A stretch of 64,000 nucleotides of DNA from Xanthobacter agilis (GTDB taxonomy: Bacteria > Pseudomonadota > Alphaproteobacteria > Rhizobiales > Xanthobacteraceae). The notes beneath the pieces were generated by a model. That model did no database searches, was not told the origin of the DNA, and saw only the letters and a list, made by a program, of their open reading frames with translations. Below are positions 8,733-15,953 of the stretch, piece after piece. The stretch spans positions 45,024-109,023 of the forward strand of contig NZ_JABWGX010000019.1 of the NCBI RefSeq assembly GCF_021730435.1, read 5' to 3'. The translations under genes were made by a program, and so were the position numbers. Position 1 is the first letter of the stretch; each line of letters starts with the position of its first letter.

Positions 8733-8766
8733 ATGCCCCACCCGGAGGTGGGGCATTTTGTTTTTC
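8733..8766 (+). terminator. Intrinsic terminator of ctrA
   Basis: ATGCCCCACC and GGTGGGGCAT form a perfect 10-bp stem with a CGGA loop, followed directly by TTTTGTTTTT. It lies 37 bases past the ctrA stop codon. Confidence 0.9.
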
Positions 8767-8917
8767 GCTGAAGCGACGTGAGCGGTCGCGCGCGCCACCG
8801 GCCTCGGCCTCGCGATCGTCCGCAGCCCGCGCAACGGCGCGCGGCGGACGATCTTCTCACCTGTCCTCGCACACGCTTGGAACCCGAACCGGTCCGCCGG
8901 CGCGTGAGGCGGCCCTA

Positions 8918-9433
8918 TTATTGCGCGCCGGGACCGGCCGCCGGCGCCGCGCCGTGCTTGGCGAGCCACGCCTTCATGAAGGCGATCTCCTGCTCCTGCG
9001 CCGAAACCACGGCCTCCGCCAGCTTGCGGATCTCCGGGTCATGGCCGAAGGCCAGCTCGATCTTGGCCATGGCCACCGCGCCCTCGTGATGGGGGATCAT
9101 GCCGCGCACGAAATCCACATCCGCATTGCCCGTATAGGCGATGGCCATGTCGCGATGCATGGCGGCCGCGGCCGCCTTGTAGGCGGCGACCGCAGGCCCG
9201 TCCGCAGGAACCGCGACGGACCCCATGGGTCCGTCATGGGACATCATGCCGCCGGGCATGTCGTGCGGAATCTGCCCAGGCGTGGCGCCCGGCCCGCTGC
9301 CGCCCTGCATCATGGGCGTGGCCTGCGCCACGCTGGCGGGCGCGTCGGCGGCCCGAAGCGGCGCAGTGCCGCCGAGGATGGCAAGAAGGGTCGCGGCCGC
9401 GCCGATGCGCGCCGCCGAAGTGAAGATTGACAT
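8918..9433 (-). CDS. DUF305 (CopM-like) exported protein
   Basis: A 171-residue protein with a signal peptide (SAARIGAAATLLAILGGTAPLRAADA) and a C-terminal DUF305 four-helix domain. Its hallmark is a Met/His-rich core (MHRDMAIAYTGNADVDFVRGMIPHHEGAVAMA). DUF305 proteins are ferritin-like periplasmic proteins, and the studied member CopM binds copper. A Met/His/Gly-rich stretch (residues ~40-75) precedes the domain and could add metal ligands. It is the second gene of a two-gene minus-strand cluster, 111 bases after a His/Cys-rich exported protein. Copper binding is an inference from the family and residue content. Confidence 0.85.
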   Translation of the reverse strand: MSIFTSAARIGAAATLLAILGGTAPLRAADAPASVAQATPMMQGGSGPGATPGQIPHDMPGGMMSHDGPMGSVAVPADGPAVAAYKAAAAAMHRDMAIAYTGNADVDFVRGMIPHHEGAVAMAKIELAFGHDPEIRKLAEAVVSAQEQEIAFMKAWLAKHGAAPAAGPGAQ

Positions 9434-9544
9434 GGGTGTTGCTCCTGAAAGTCGATTGACGTGTCGTCGGGCGCGCGCCTGCGATCGTCTCGCGACCCAC
9501 GCGCCCGGACAGCGGCGCCGAACGGTCGGGCGCCAACGACAGTT

Positions 9545-10060
9545 TCAGGATCGGAAGCGTGGAGGCGGCACCGCCACTTCGGGCGGCGAAGGCAGCGGAT
9601 CCGGCCGCTCGCGAATCGCAATCGGCCCCTGCGCCGCCGGGATAATCCCCATCGCGACCTGCGGCAAAATACCGCCACTGTGGCAGATCATGAGACAGCC
9701 GCCCCCGGTGCAGCAGGCGCCGGCTCCAGCCTGTGGTCCGTGCGCCGCGGTCTTGTGGGTGCGACCGGCATGAACATGGGCGGTCATGGCAGCGGCGCTC
9801 GGCATCTGCGCGGCGGGTCCGGACAGGGTTGCCGGTCGGGCGCCATGATGACCGTCGTGGGCGGCTGCCGCGGTGGCGGGCTGCGGATGCCCCGTGGTCG
9901 CGGCCCCTGGCGCCCCGACCATCGCCACCCCGTCGCCGCACCCCATGGCTCGGACATCCATCGCCCGGAGAGCCGGCGTGGAGGCCAGCACCGTCGAGAG
10001 CGCAAAGGCCCACAGCAGCATCAGCCGCAGCACCACGCTGTCCGCCCGCCGCCGCTTCAT
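9545..10060 (-). CDS. His/Cys-rich exported protein of unknown family
   Basis: A 171-residue protein with a strong signal sequence (positively charged MKRRRADS, then a hydrophobic core ending near ASTPALRA). The mature part is rich in His, Met, Ala and Gly (AAAHDGHHGARP, MTAHVHAGRTHKTAAHG). A compact cysteine cluster (ACCTGGGCLMICHSGG) and a Pro-rich tail with PEVAVPPPRFRS follow. I do not recognise the family. Residue content and its place upstream of a DUF305 gene suggest a periplasmic metal (copper) function, which is inference only. AGGCAAAGGC precedes the ATG. Confidence 0.7.
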   Translation of the reverse strand: MKRRRADSVVLRLMLLWAFALSTVLASTPALRAMDVRAMGCGDGVAMVGAPGAATTGHPQPATAAAAHDGHHGARPATLSGPAAQMPSAAAMTAHVHAGRTHKTAAHGPQAGAGACCTGGGCLMICHSGGILPQVAMGIIPAAQGPIAIRERPDPLPSPPEVAVPPPRFRS

Positions 10061-10116
10061 GCCTTTGCCTCGCGGTTTCCCATCCAGATCGCCCTTAACT
10101 AGATCGCCATCAAGCG

Positions 10117-10170
10117 GCGTGGCCTACGCAGGCACCTACGTAGCGCGGCCTATGCAACGCGGCCTACTTG
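10117..10170. repeat. Short degenerate repeats at the chpT 3' end
   Basis: The motif GCGYGGCCTAYG occurs at about 10117, 10143 and, as ACGCGGCCTAC, at 10157, partly overlapping the last codons of chpT. The copies are imperfect and no function is evident. Confidence 0.35.
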
Positions 10171-10874
10171 GCCGCCACCGTCAGCGTCACCACGTCGGGC
10201 TCGTGTCCGAAGCGCACCACCATGCCACAGGCCTGCGCCAAAAGTCCCGTATAATAGGGCTGGATCACCTGCGCGGCCAAGCCGCCGGAAGGGACCTCCC
10301 CGGCCACCAAGGCCATGTCCCGCGCCGGAATGTTGGCCCGCGGCCCCCGCGCGGCGAGCTCGAAGCCCATGTCGTCCCCGGCACCAAGGGGCGCCACCCG
10401 GATGACGCCGCCACGCGCAACCGCCGCGGCCGCCAGCAGGATCACGTTCAAAAGCAGCTTCACCTTGTTCTTCGGCTGGAACGCGCGGGGCAGCAGCCAT
10501 TCCACCCGCGTGTGTTCGTCCTCGATCATGCCGCGCGTCACCTGCTCCGCGTCGCCGAGATCGAGCTGGGCGCCGGCGGAGCCCGCGGCGCCGAAGGCAA
10601 GGCGGGTGAACTGCAGCCGCGCCGAGGCCTGGCGCGCGCTCTTCGCGATGAATTCCAAAGCCGCCTCGTGCATGTCCGCGGCGCGCTCGTCCTCCAGCAT
10701 CTCGATGCCGTTGACGATGGACCCCACCGGGCCGACCACATCGTGGCACACCCGCGAGCACAGGAGCGCCGCGAGATCGAGCGCGGAGATCGCGATCGGC
10801 GGATCGAACACCGTCTCCTCGGGGGCCGGCGCCGAAGCTGTCTGCGGAGTCACTTGGGGCGTCGCGTCGGACAT
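10164..10874 (-). CDS. chpT: Histidine phosphotransferase ChpT
   Basis: A 236-residue protein of the ChpT family, a dimeric histidine phosphotransferase with a degenerate histidine-kinase ATPase fold. It passes phosphate from hybrid kinase CckA to CtrA and CpdR. The active-site helix DLAALLCSRVCHDVVGPVGS carries the phosphoacceptor at His44, followed by the typical NGIEMLEDE. A Pro/Ala-rich N-terminal extension (~25 residues) precedes the conserved part. The gene lies on the strand opposite ctrA and 1.5 kb away. The two metal-related genes between them are absent from the ctrA-chpT arrangement I recall for Brucella. Confidence 0.93.
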   Translation of the reverse strand: MSDATPQVTPQTASAPAPEETVFDPPIAISALDLAALLCSRVCHDVVGPVGSIVNGIEMLEDERAADMHEAALEFIAKSARQASARLQFTRLAFGAAGSAGAQLDLGDAEQVTRGMIEDEHTRVEWLLPRAFQPKNKVKLLLNVILLAAAAVARGGVIRVAPLGAGDDMGFELAARGPRANIPARDMALVAGEVPSGGLAAQVIQPYYTGLLAQACGMVVRFGHEPDVVTLTVAAK

Positions 10875-11034
10875 GGCGGGGCTTCCGGACGTGATGCGAT
10901 CTTGCGGCCAAGGCTGTCCGCGACAGGCGGCACCTCGGGGCGACAGGGGACCGCACGGTCAATAGGGTCGGTTCTGATACACCCGAGCGCGGCCGGCTCA
11001 CAAGCCGGCGTCGACAGGCGGAACGCCGGCCGCT

Positions 11035-11895
11035 ATGAAAACGGCCATGATCGCTTCCGCTCCCTCCGCCGCGCTCCGCGCCCCCGCGCCCACCGATTCG
11101 TCGCTGCTGGCGGGCCTCGCCGAGGCCGCCCTTGCCGCCGGCGTCGCCATCCGACGCATCGAATCGGAAGGCATCGCGGCCCACCTGAAGGCGGACATGA
11201 GCCCCGTCACCGCCGCCGACGGCGCGGCCGAGGAGATCATCTGCGCCGCCCTGGCGAAGCTCGCTCCCGGCGTGCCCGTGGTGGCGGAAGAGGCGACCTC
11301 TGCCGGCGTCAAGGTCGCCTGCGGCAACCGCTTCTTCCTGGTGGACCCGCTGGACGGCACCAAGGAGTTCATTTCCGGCAACGGCGAATACACCGTCAAC
11401 ATCGCCTTGGTGGAGGACGGAACGCCGGTGCTGGGCGTGGTCTACGCCCCGGCGCGGGCGACCTTGTTCGCCGGCCGCCCCGGCGGCGCCTTTCGCGCCC
11501 TGCGCGCGCCCGGCGCCCCGGTGGATGCCCAGGACTGGACCCCCATTTCCTGCCGTCCCATTCCCGATGGCCCGCTGGTGGTCGCCGCCAGCCGCTCCCA
11601 CGGCGATCCGGCAACCGACGCCCTGGTGGCGCGCTACCAGGTCGCCGAATATATTCCGGCCGGATCGGCGCTGAAGTTCGGGCTGCTGGCCGAAGGCCGG
11701 GTGGACCTTTATCCGCGCCTCGGCACGGTCATGGAGTGGGATTGCGCCGCCGGCCACGCGCTGGTCGCAGCCGCCGGAGGCCGCATCATCCGGCCGGACG
11801 GCACCCCCCTCACTTACGGTCATGCCGACGACGGCTTCAAGGTGCGGGGGTTCCTCGCCTGGGGCGCCGGCGCCCTCCCCCGGCCAGCCGATTAA
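11035..11895 (+). CDS. cysQ: 3'(2'),5'-bisphosphate nucleotidase CysQ
   Basis: A 286-residue member of the Li+-sensitive Mg-dependent phosphatase superfamily. The two metal-binding signatures are present: VDPLDGTKEFI in the middle and WDCAAGHALVAAAGG near the C-terminus, with EEA upstream. CysQ removes the 3'-phosphate of PAP(S) formed in sulfate assimilation. Inositol monophosphatase is the main alternative, but DGTKEF followed by NGEYTVNIALVE is the CysQ pattern. A second in-frame ATG lies at 11047. The stop codon overlaps a near-consensus CtrA box that faces eipA. Confidence 0.9.
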   Translation: MKTAMIASAPSAALRAPAPTDSSLLAGLAEAALAAGVAIRRIESEGIAAHLKADMSPVTAADGAAEEIICAALAKLAPGVPVVAEEATSAGVKVACGNRFFLVDPLDGTKEFISGNGEYTVNIALVEDGTPVLGVVYAPARATLFAGRPGGAFRALRAPGAPVDAQDWTPISCRPIPDGPLVVAASRSHGDPATDALVARYQVAEYIPAGSALKFGLLAEGRVDLYPRLGTVMEWDCAAGHALVAAAGGRIIRPDGTPLTYGHADDGFKVRGFLAWGAGALPRPAD

Positions 11896-11906
11896 CAGCG
11901 CGATAA
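11892..11906. promoter_or_regulatory. Near-consensus CtrA box upstream of eipA
   Basis: TTAA-CAGCGCG-ATAA matches the CtrA recognition sequence TTAA-N7-TTAA at 7 of 8 fixed positions. It is centred about 143 bases before the eipA ATG. TTAA is very rare in this GC-rich window. Brucella eipA is reported to be CtrA-controlled, which supports the reading. Confidence 0.5.
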
Positions 11907-12041
11907 GCGCGATAGCCCGTCGTCAGGGGCCGCGTGCGGTGGTCCTTCGCCACCAGCGCCTTTCGGCGGACACACTACTGGGAATAATCAGGATCGAATC
12001 GCGGCCACAGCCGTCCACGAAGCCCTTCGCGAGATCCCATC

Positions 12042-12698
12042 ATGCGCTTCTCATCGAGCTTCCTCTCGCATGCCCCGCGCCGTACCGCCCGCCTTCGCAT
12101 GCGCGCGGCAAGCCTCGCCCTGGGCGCGGGCCTCGCGTTGTGTGCTCTCGGCGCGGCGCCGGCCGCGGCTCAGCAACAGGCGGCGCAGCAGCAGCCTCCG
12201 CAGCAGCAGGCGCCCGCCACCTATTCCACCGGCGAACTGGTGAGCAAGGGCCACTCCTTCTTCGGTAGCGTGTCGCGCGGGCTCGCCCTGTCCATCGAGA
12301 AGGCGGTTTCCCAGTGGGGCCAGCCCAACGGCTACATTCTGGGCCAGGAGGGATCAGGCGCCTTCGTGGGCGGCCTGCGCTATGGCGAAGGCGTGCTCTA
12401 CACCCGCAATGCCGGTGACCTGAAAGTCTTCTGGCAGGGCCCCACGGTGGGCTGGGACTTCGGCGGCGACGGCGCCCGCACCATGATCCTGGTGTACAAT
12501 CTGCGCAGCGTGGAGGACATCTTCCGCCGCTTCGCCGGCTTGTCCGGGTCGGCTTATGTGGTGGCGGGCTTCGGCATGACCGCTTTGGGAGCGGACGGCA
12601 TCGTGGTGGTCCCCCTCCGCTCCGGGGTCGGGGTGCGGCTCGGGGCCAATCTCGGCTACCTCAAGTTCACCCCAAGCGCCACCTGGAACCCGTTCTGA
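12042..12698 (+). CDS. eipA: Envelope integrity protein EipA (DUF1134)
   Basis: A 218-residue exported protein with a signal peptide cleaved near APAAAQQQ, a ~20-residue Gln/Pro-rich linker, then the DUF1134 domain (from YSTGELVSKGHSFFG to the C-terminal WNPF). DUF1134 proteins are small periplasmic beta-barrel proteins. Brucella EipA is needed for cell-envelope integrity and its gene adjoins chpT and ctrA there. The same three genes cluster here, though separated by cysQ and the DUF305 pair. A near-consensus CtrA box lies upstream. Function is taken from the Brucella homologue. Confidence 0.88.
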   Translation: MRFSSSFLSHAPRRTARLRMRAASLALGAGLALCALGAAPAAAQQQAAQQQPPQQQAPATYSTGELVSKGHSFFGSVSRGLALSIEKAVSQWGQPNGYILGQEGSGAFVGGLRYGEGVLYTRNAGDLKVFWQGPTVGWDFGGDGARTMILVYNLRSVEDIFRRFAGLSGSAYVVAGFGMTALGADGIVVVPLRSGVGVRLGANLGYLKFTPSATWNPF

Positions 12699-12774
12699 GA
12701 TCGGCCGCCCCATCCCGAACTCGCCGGCCGCGATACTGGTGCGCCGCGCAGACTTCTGGCATGAATGATTGAGC

Positions 12775-12802
12775 GATCCGAGCTGACGGATCCGAGCTGA
12801 AG
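12775..12802. repeat. Two 14-bp tandem repeats before the coiled-coil gene
   Basis: GATCCGAGCTGACG (12775-12788) is followed directly by GATCCGAGCTGAAG (12789-12802), 13 of 14 identical. They end 12 bases before the GTG start of the next gene. Confidence 0.7.
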
Positions 12803-12814
12803 GACAGGGCCAAC

Positions 12815-13585
12815 GTGATCGAGCAGATCATGTATTTCGCTTTGGGCGTGCTCATCGCGACGCTCGTGGCGCTGCTCGTTCTGCCGGCCGTCTGGCATCG
12901 GGCGGTTCGGCTCACCACGCGGCGGGTGGAAGCGGCGGTGCCGGTCTCCCTGTTCGAGGTGCAGGCCGACAAGGACCAGCAGCGGGCCTTCTTCGCCCTC
13001 AACCAGCGTCGGCTGGAGTTGCAGGCCGATGCCATGCGAGGGACCATCGTCGCCCACGCCACCACCATCGAGCGGCAACGCCAGAGGATCGTCGAATTGG
13101 AGCAGGCCAAGGCCGCCCTGGAAGAACAGAGCCGCCGGCTGGAAGGCCTCAACGCGGAGCAGGCCGTGTTGCTGGGCGAGCTGCAGGATCAGGTGGAGGA
13201 TCGCGCCAGCGCCGCCGACCGGCTTGATCAGGAACGCGGCAGCCATCTGTCCGATTTGACCGAAGCCAACGAGATGATCGCGCGCCTCCAGTCCGACGTC
13301 GAGCGGTTGACCGCCGCCGTGGCCGCCCGCGACGCCCGCCTGGCGGAGCTGGAAGCCGTGCAAGGACAGCATGCGGCGCTGCCGGCGACGGGATCCGACG
13401 ATGCCGATATCGCGTTGCGCTCCGCCCTGACGGAACTGGCCGCCAAAGTGGTGGTGCTGACCGCGCAGGTCGAAGGCGCGCAATCCCCCATCCCCGCGCT
13501 GGTCGGCGGCACGCCAGCCGGCGAAGCCACCCTCGCCGGACGCATCCGCGCCCTGTTGGACGAGACCCCCCAAGCCGCAGAGTGA
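12815..13585 (+). CDS. Membrane-anchored coiled-coil protein, function unknown
   Basis: A 256-residue protein with one N-terminal transmembrane helix (IMYFALGVLIATLVALLVLPAVW). A basic stretch and a long charged helical region (about residues 50-190) rich in Glu, Gln, Leu and Arg follow, predicted to form a coiled coil. A less structured C-terminus completes it. Similar proteins occur next to envelope genes in Hyphomicrobiales, but I know of no assigned function. The start is GTG 12815 (VIEQIMYF); ATG 12830 is an alternative. Its position after eipA suggests an envelope or division-related role, which is only inference. Confidence 0.75.
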   Translation: MIEQIMYFALGVLIATLVALLVLPAVWHRAVRLTTRRVEAAVPVSLFEVQADKDQQRAFFALNQRRLELQADAMRGTIVAHATTIERQRQRIVELEQAKAALEEQSRRLEGLNAEQAVLLGELQDQVEDRASAADRLDQERGSHLSDLTEANEMIARLQSDVERLTAAVAARDARLAELEAVQGQHAALPATGSDDADIALRSALTELAAKVVVLTAQVEGAQSPIPALVGGTPAGEATLAGRIRALLDETPQAAE

Positions 13586-13750
13586 TTGGCCGCGAAGGGA
13601 CCGGCGCCGGTCGCGGACACCGGGCGCAGCGGCATCGCGCCGCGGATCTCGCACCACGGGCAAGCGCCATGATGACGAATCACGTCACGGGCCGAGAGCG
13701 CGCAAGCTCCGACCACCGCGTGTTTGCGTGTGCCGCCCTGCACGCCCGTG

Positions 13751-13978
13751 TCAGGCGAGCTGCGAGACGGAAAAGCTCATGAGCGGCACGGGATGTGGCG
13801 CCACCGGGAGATCGGCCGGCGCGGTCAGAAGCGCGAGTGGCGGGGTGGCGATGAGCAGGGCCGCGAACAGCATCGCGATCAGGGCGATCAGCCGGGACGC
13901 CGCGCGCGACCGACGCGCATCCGCCCCGAAACGGCCGAGAAGAGGCACGCGACCCGAACAGGGAATGGACGAAGCCAT
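13751..13978 (-). CDS. Small single-pass membrane protein, unknown
   Basis: A 75-residue ORF with a basic N-terminus, one clear transmembrane helix (LIALIAMLFAALLIATPPLALL) and a short Pro-rich tail. I accept it as a gene because a textbook ribosome-binding site, AAAGGAG, lies seven bases before the ATG and the product has coherent membrane-protein composition. It is transcribed divergently from the LysR regulator, 277 bases away. No family recognised. Confidence 0.6.
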   Translation of the reverse strand: MASSIPCSGRVPLLGRFGADARRSRAASRLIALIAMLFAALLIATPPLALLTAPADLPVAPHPVPLMSFSVSQLA

Positions 13979-14255
13979 GGCGGAACTCCTTTCCTGCCCC
14001 GTGCGCCAAGGCGCGCCGGGGAAACAGCGATGGTCTTCCAGACAGAACCGCAGCCGGTCCGCCGCACCGACGCGGGAGATGTGAAAAAAAGGTTGACGCG
14101 AAACCCAAAGTTCCCGCTTCGACAGTCACGAATCCGAGAGAAGCGAATCACTCCGGTCGCCCTGTCCGAAACCGCCGTGTCGAAGACGCCGCGCGCTGCA
14201 GCGCAGCGACGATGGGGAGTTGCGCAATCCGCGCCGTGTCCCTGATATGGCGGGG

Positions 14256-15185
14256 ATGATCGACAAACTCGAATACCTCATAGCCCTTGCCCGTGAACGT
14301 CACTTCGGCCGCGCGGCCGAAGCCTGCGGCGTCACGCAGCCCACCCTTTCAGCCGGCATCAAGCAGCTCGAAGACACGCTCGGCGTGCTGCTGGTGCAAC
14401 GGGGCTCGCGCTTCATGGGCTTCACGCCCGAAGGCGAGCGGACGCTGGAATGGGCCCGGCGCATCGTCTCCGACGCCCGCGCCATGCGGCAGGACATCGA
14501 TGCGCTGAAGCGCGGCCTGTCCGGCCCGCTGCGCATCGCCGCCATCCCCACCGCGCTGCCCATGGTGGCGGCGCTGACCACACCGTTCCGCGCCCGCCAT
14601 CCCGACGTGCGGTTCACGGTGATCTCCCGCACCTCCTTGGAAATCCTGAGCGATCTCGAAAACCTGGAGATCGACGCGGGCATCACCTATCTCGACAACG
14701 AGCCATTGGGCCGGGTGAACACGGTGCCGCTCTATCGCGAGCGCTACCGCCTGGTGACCGCCGCCACCGCCCGCTTCGGCGATCGGGCCAGCGTGACCTG
14801 GAGCGAAGTGTCGGAACTGCCGCTCGCGCTCCTGACCCCCGACATGCAGAACCGCCGCATCGTGGATGGCCTGCTCGCCGCCGCTGGCACGCAGCCGAAG
14901 CCGACCCTCGAATCCAATTCCATGACGGTGCTGTTCACCCATGTGCGCACCGGCCTGTGGGCCAGCGTGATGCCGGCCATGCTGGCCGATTCCCTCGGGC
15001 TCACCTCGGTGCTGCGCTCCATTCCCATCCTCGATCCGGACATCTCCCACTCCATCGGCCTGGTGGTGCCCCACCGGGAGCCGACCACCCCCACCATTTC
15101 CGCTTTGGTGGCCGAGGCGCGACGCATTGCCCCAAAGCTCGACCAGCAGGTGCTGGCCGATCCCGCCCTTGCTGCGATGCAATAA
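14256..15185 (+). CDS. LysR-type regulator adjacent to the formate dehydrogenase operon
   Basis: A 309-residue LysR-type transcriptional regulator. The N-terminal winged HTH (residues 1-~60) reads IALARERHFGRAAEACGVTQPTLSAGIKQLE, and the C-terminal periplasmic-binding-like effector domain runs from ~90 to 300. It lies 273 bases upstream of fdsG in the same direction, where Cupriavidus has its LysR-type regulator FdsR, so control of formate dehydrogenase genes is likely. No ligand can be inferred. The start at 14256 gives the conventional MIDKLEYL; ATG 14247 would add three residues. A dyad with LysR/OxyR spacing (15321-15335) in the downstream gap is a candidate operator. Confidence 0.88.
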   Translation: MIDKLEYLIALARERHFGRAAEACGVTQPTLSAGIKQLEDTLGVLLVQRGSRFMGFTPEGERTLEWARRIVSDARAMRQDIDALKRGLSGPLRIAAIPTALPMVAALTTPFRARHPDVRFTVISRTSLEILSDLENLEIDAGITYLDNEPLGRVNTVPLYRERYRLVTAATARFGDRASVTWSEVSELPLALLTPDMQNRRIVDGLLAAAGTQPKPTLESNSMTVLFTHVRTGLWASVMPAMLADSLGLTSVLRSIPILDPDISHSIGLVVPHREPTTPTISALVAEARRIAPKLDQQVLADPALAAMQ

Positions 15186-15320
15186 ACCATCCCGCCGCGC
15201 ACGCGGGTACACATAGAGAAGTCCGATCACCCCAGGCGCCCAAAGGCCCCAGGCGCCCATTTTGCCGCAGCCTGGAGCCTGATAACGCGACGTCGCGGCC
15301 CCCGACGGGCGATGATGACC

Positions 15321-15335
15321 ATAGAAATGTTCTAT
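15321..15335. promoter_or_regulatory. LysR/OxyR-type dyad upstream of fdsG
   Basis: ATAGAA-ATG-TTCTAT is a perfect dyad. It fits both the general LysR box T-N11-A and the OxyR half-operator ATAG-N7-CTAT. It sits 124 bases before the fdsG start. A weaker copy, ATAG-AGAAGTC-CGAT, lies at 15213-15227. Binding by the adjacent LysR protein is inferred. Confidence 0.55.
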
Positions 15336-15458
15336 CGCACCATCCCACGGCTGCATTGATCCGCGCCGCTTTTGTGACAGTCTGTTTGAAATCATCACAA
15401 GGAAGGGTCGCCCCCGAGCGGCCCGGATGAACAGTCTGACGCGGGAAGGCGGACGCCC

Positions 15459-15953
15459 ATGGCGGTCTATGAGGATTGGAGCACCGAGCGCGCAGCTCAG
15501 GTGATCGCGGACCATCGGCACCTGGAGGGGGCGACCATGCCCATCCTGCACGCATTGCAGGAGACCTTCGGCTTCGTGCCCGATCCGGCGGTGCCGCTGA
15601 TCGCGGAGAGCCTCAATCTCTCGCGCGCCGAGGTCTATGGCGTGCTCACCTTTTACCACGACTTCCGCCGCGAGCCGCCGGGCCACCATGTGGTGAAGCT
15701 GTGCGCCGCCGAGGCCTGCCAGTCCATGGGCGGCAAGGCACTGGCGGCGTATGCCGAGGACAAGCTCGGCGTGGGCATGGGCGAGACCTCGCCCGACGGG
15801 AAGGTGACGCTGGAGCCCATCTATTGCCTCGGCCTGTGCGCCTGCGCCCCCTCCGCGCTGGTGGACGGGCAATTGGTCGGCCGGCTGGACGCGGGCACCA
15901 TCGATGAGATGGCGGATTGCTTCGCCAACGGCAAAAGCTTCGGAGACGCGTGA
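15459..15953 (+). CDS. fdsG: NAD-dependent formate dehydrogenase gamma subunit FdsG
   Basis: A 164-residue thioredoxin-like [2Fe-2S] protein homologous to NuoE of complex I. The four cluster cysteines appear as C-x4-C (LCAAEACQ) and C-x3-C (YCLGLCACAP). It passes electrons between the [Fe-S] chain and the flavin of the soluble NAD+-reducing formate dehydrogenase. It is the first gene of the operon, and its stop codon overlaps the start of fdsB by one base (TGATG), implying translational coupling. Confidence 0.95.
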   Translation: MAVYEDWSTERAAQVIADHRHLEGATMPILHALQETFGFVPDPAVPLIAESLNLSRAEVYGVLTFYHDFRREPPGHHVVKLCAAEACQSMGGKALAAYAEDKLGVGMGETSPDGKVTLEPIYCLGLCACAPSALVDGQLVGRLDAGTIDEMADCFANGKSFGDA

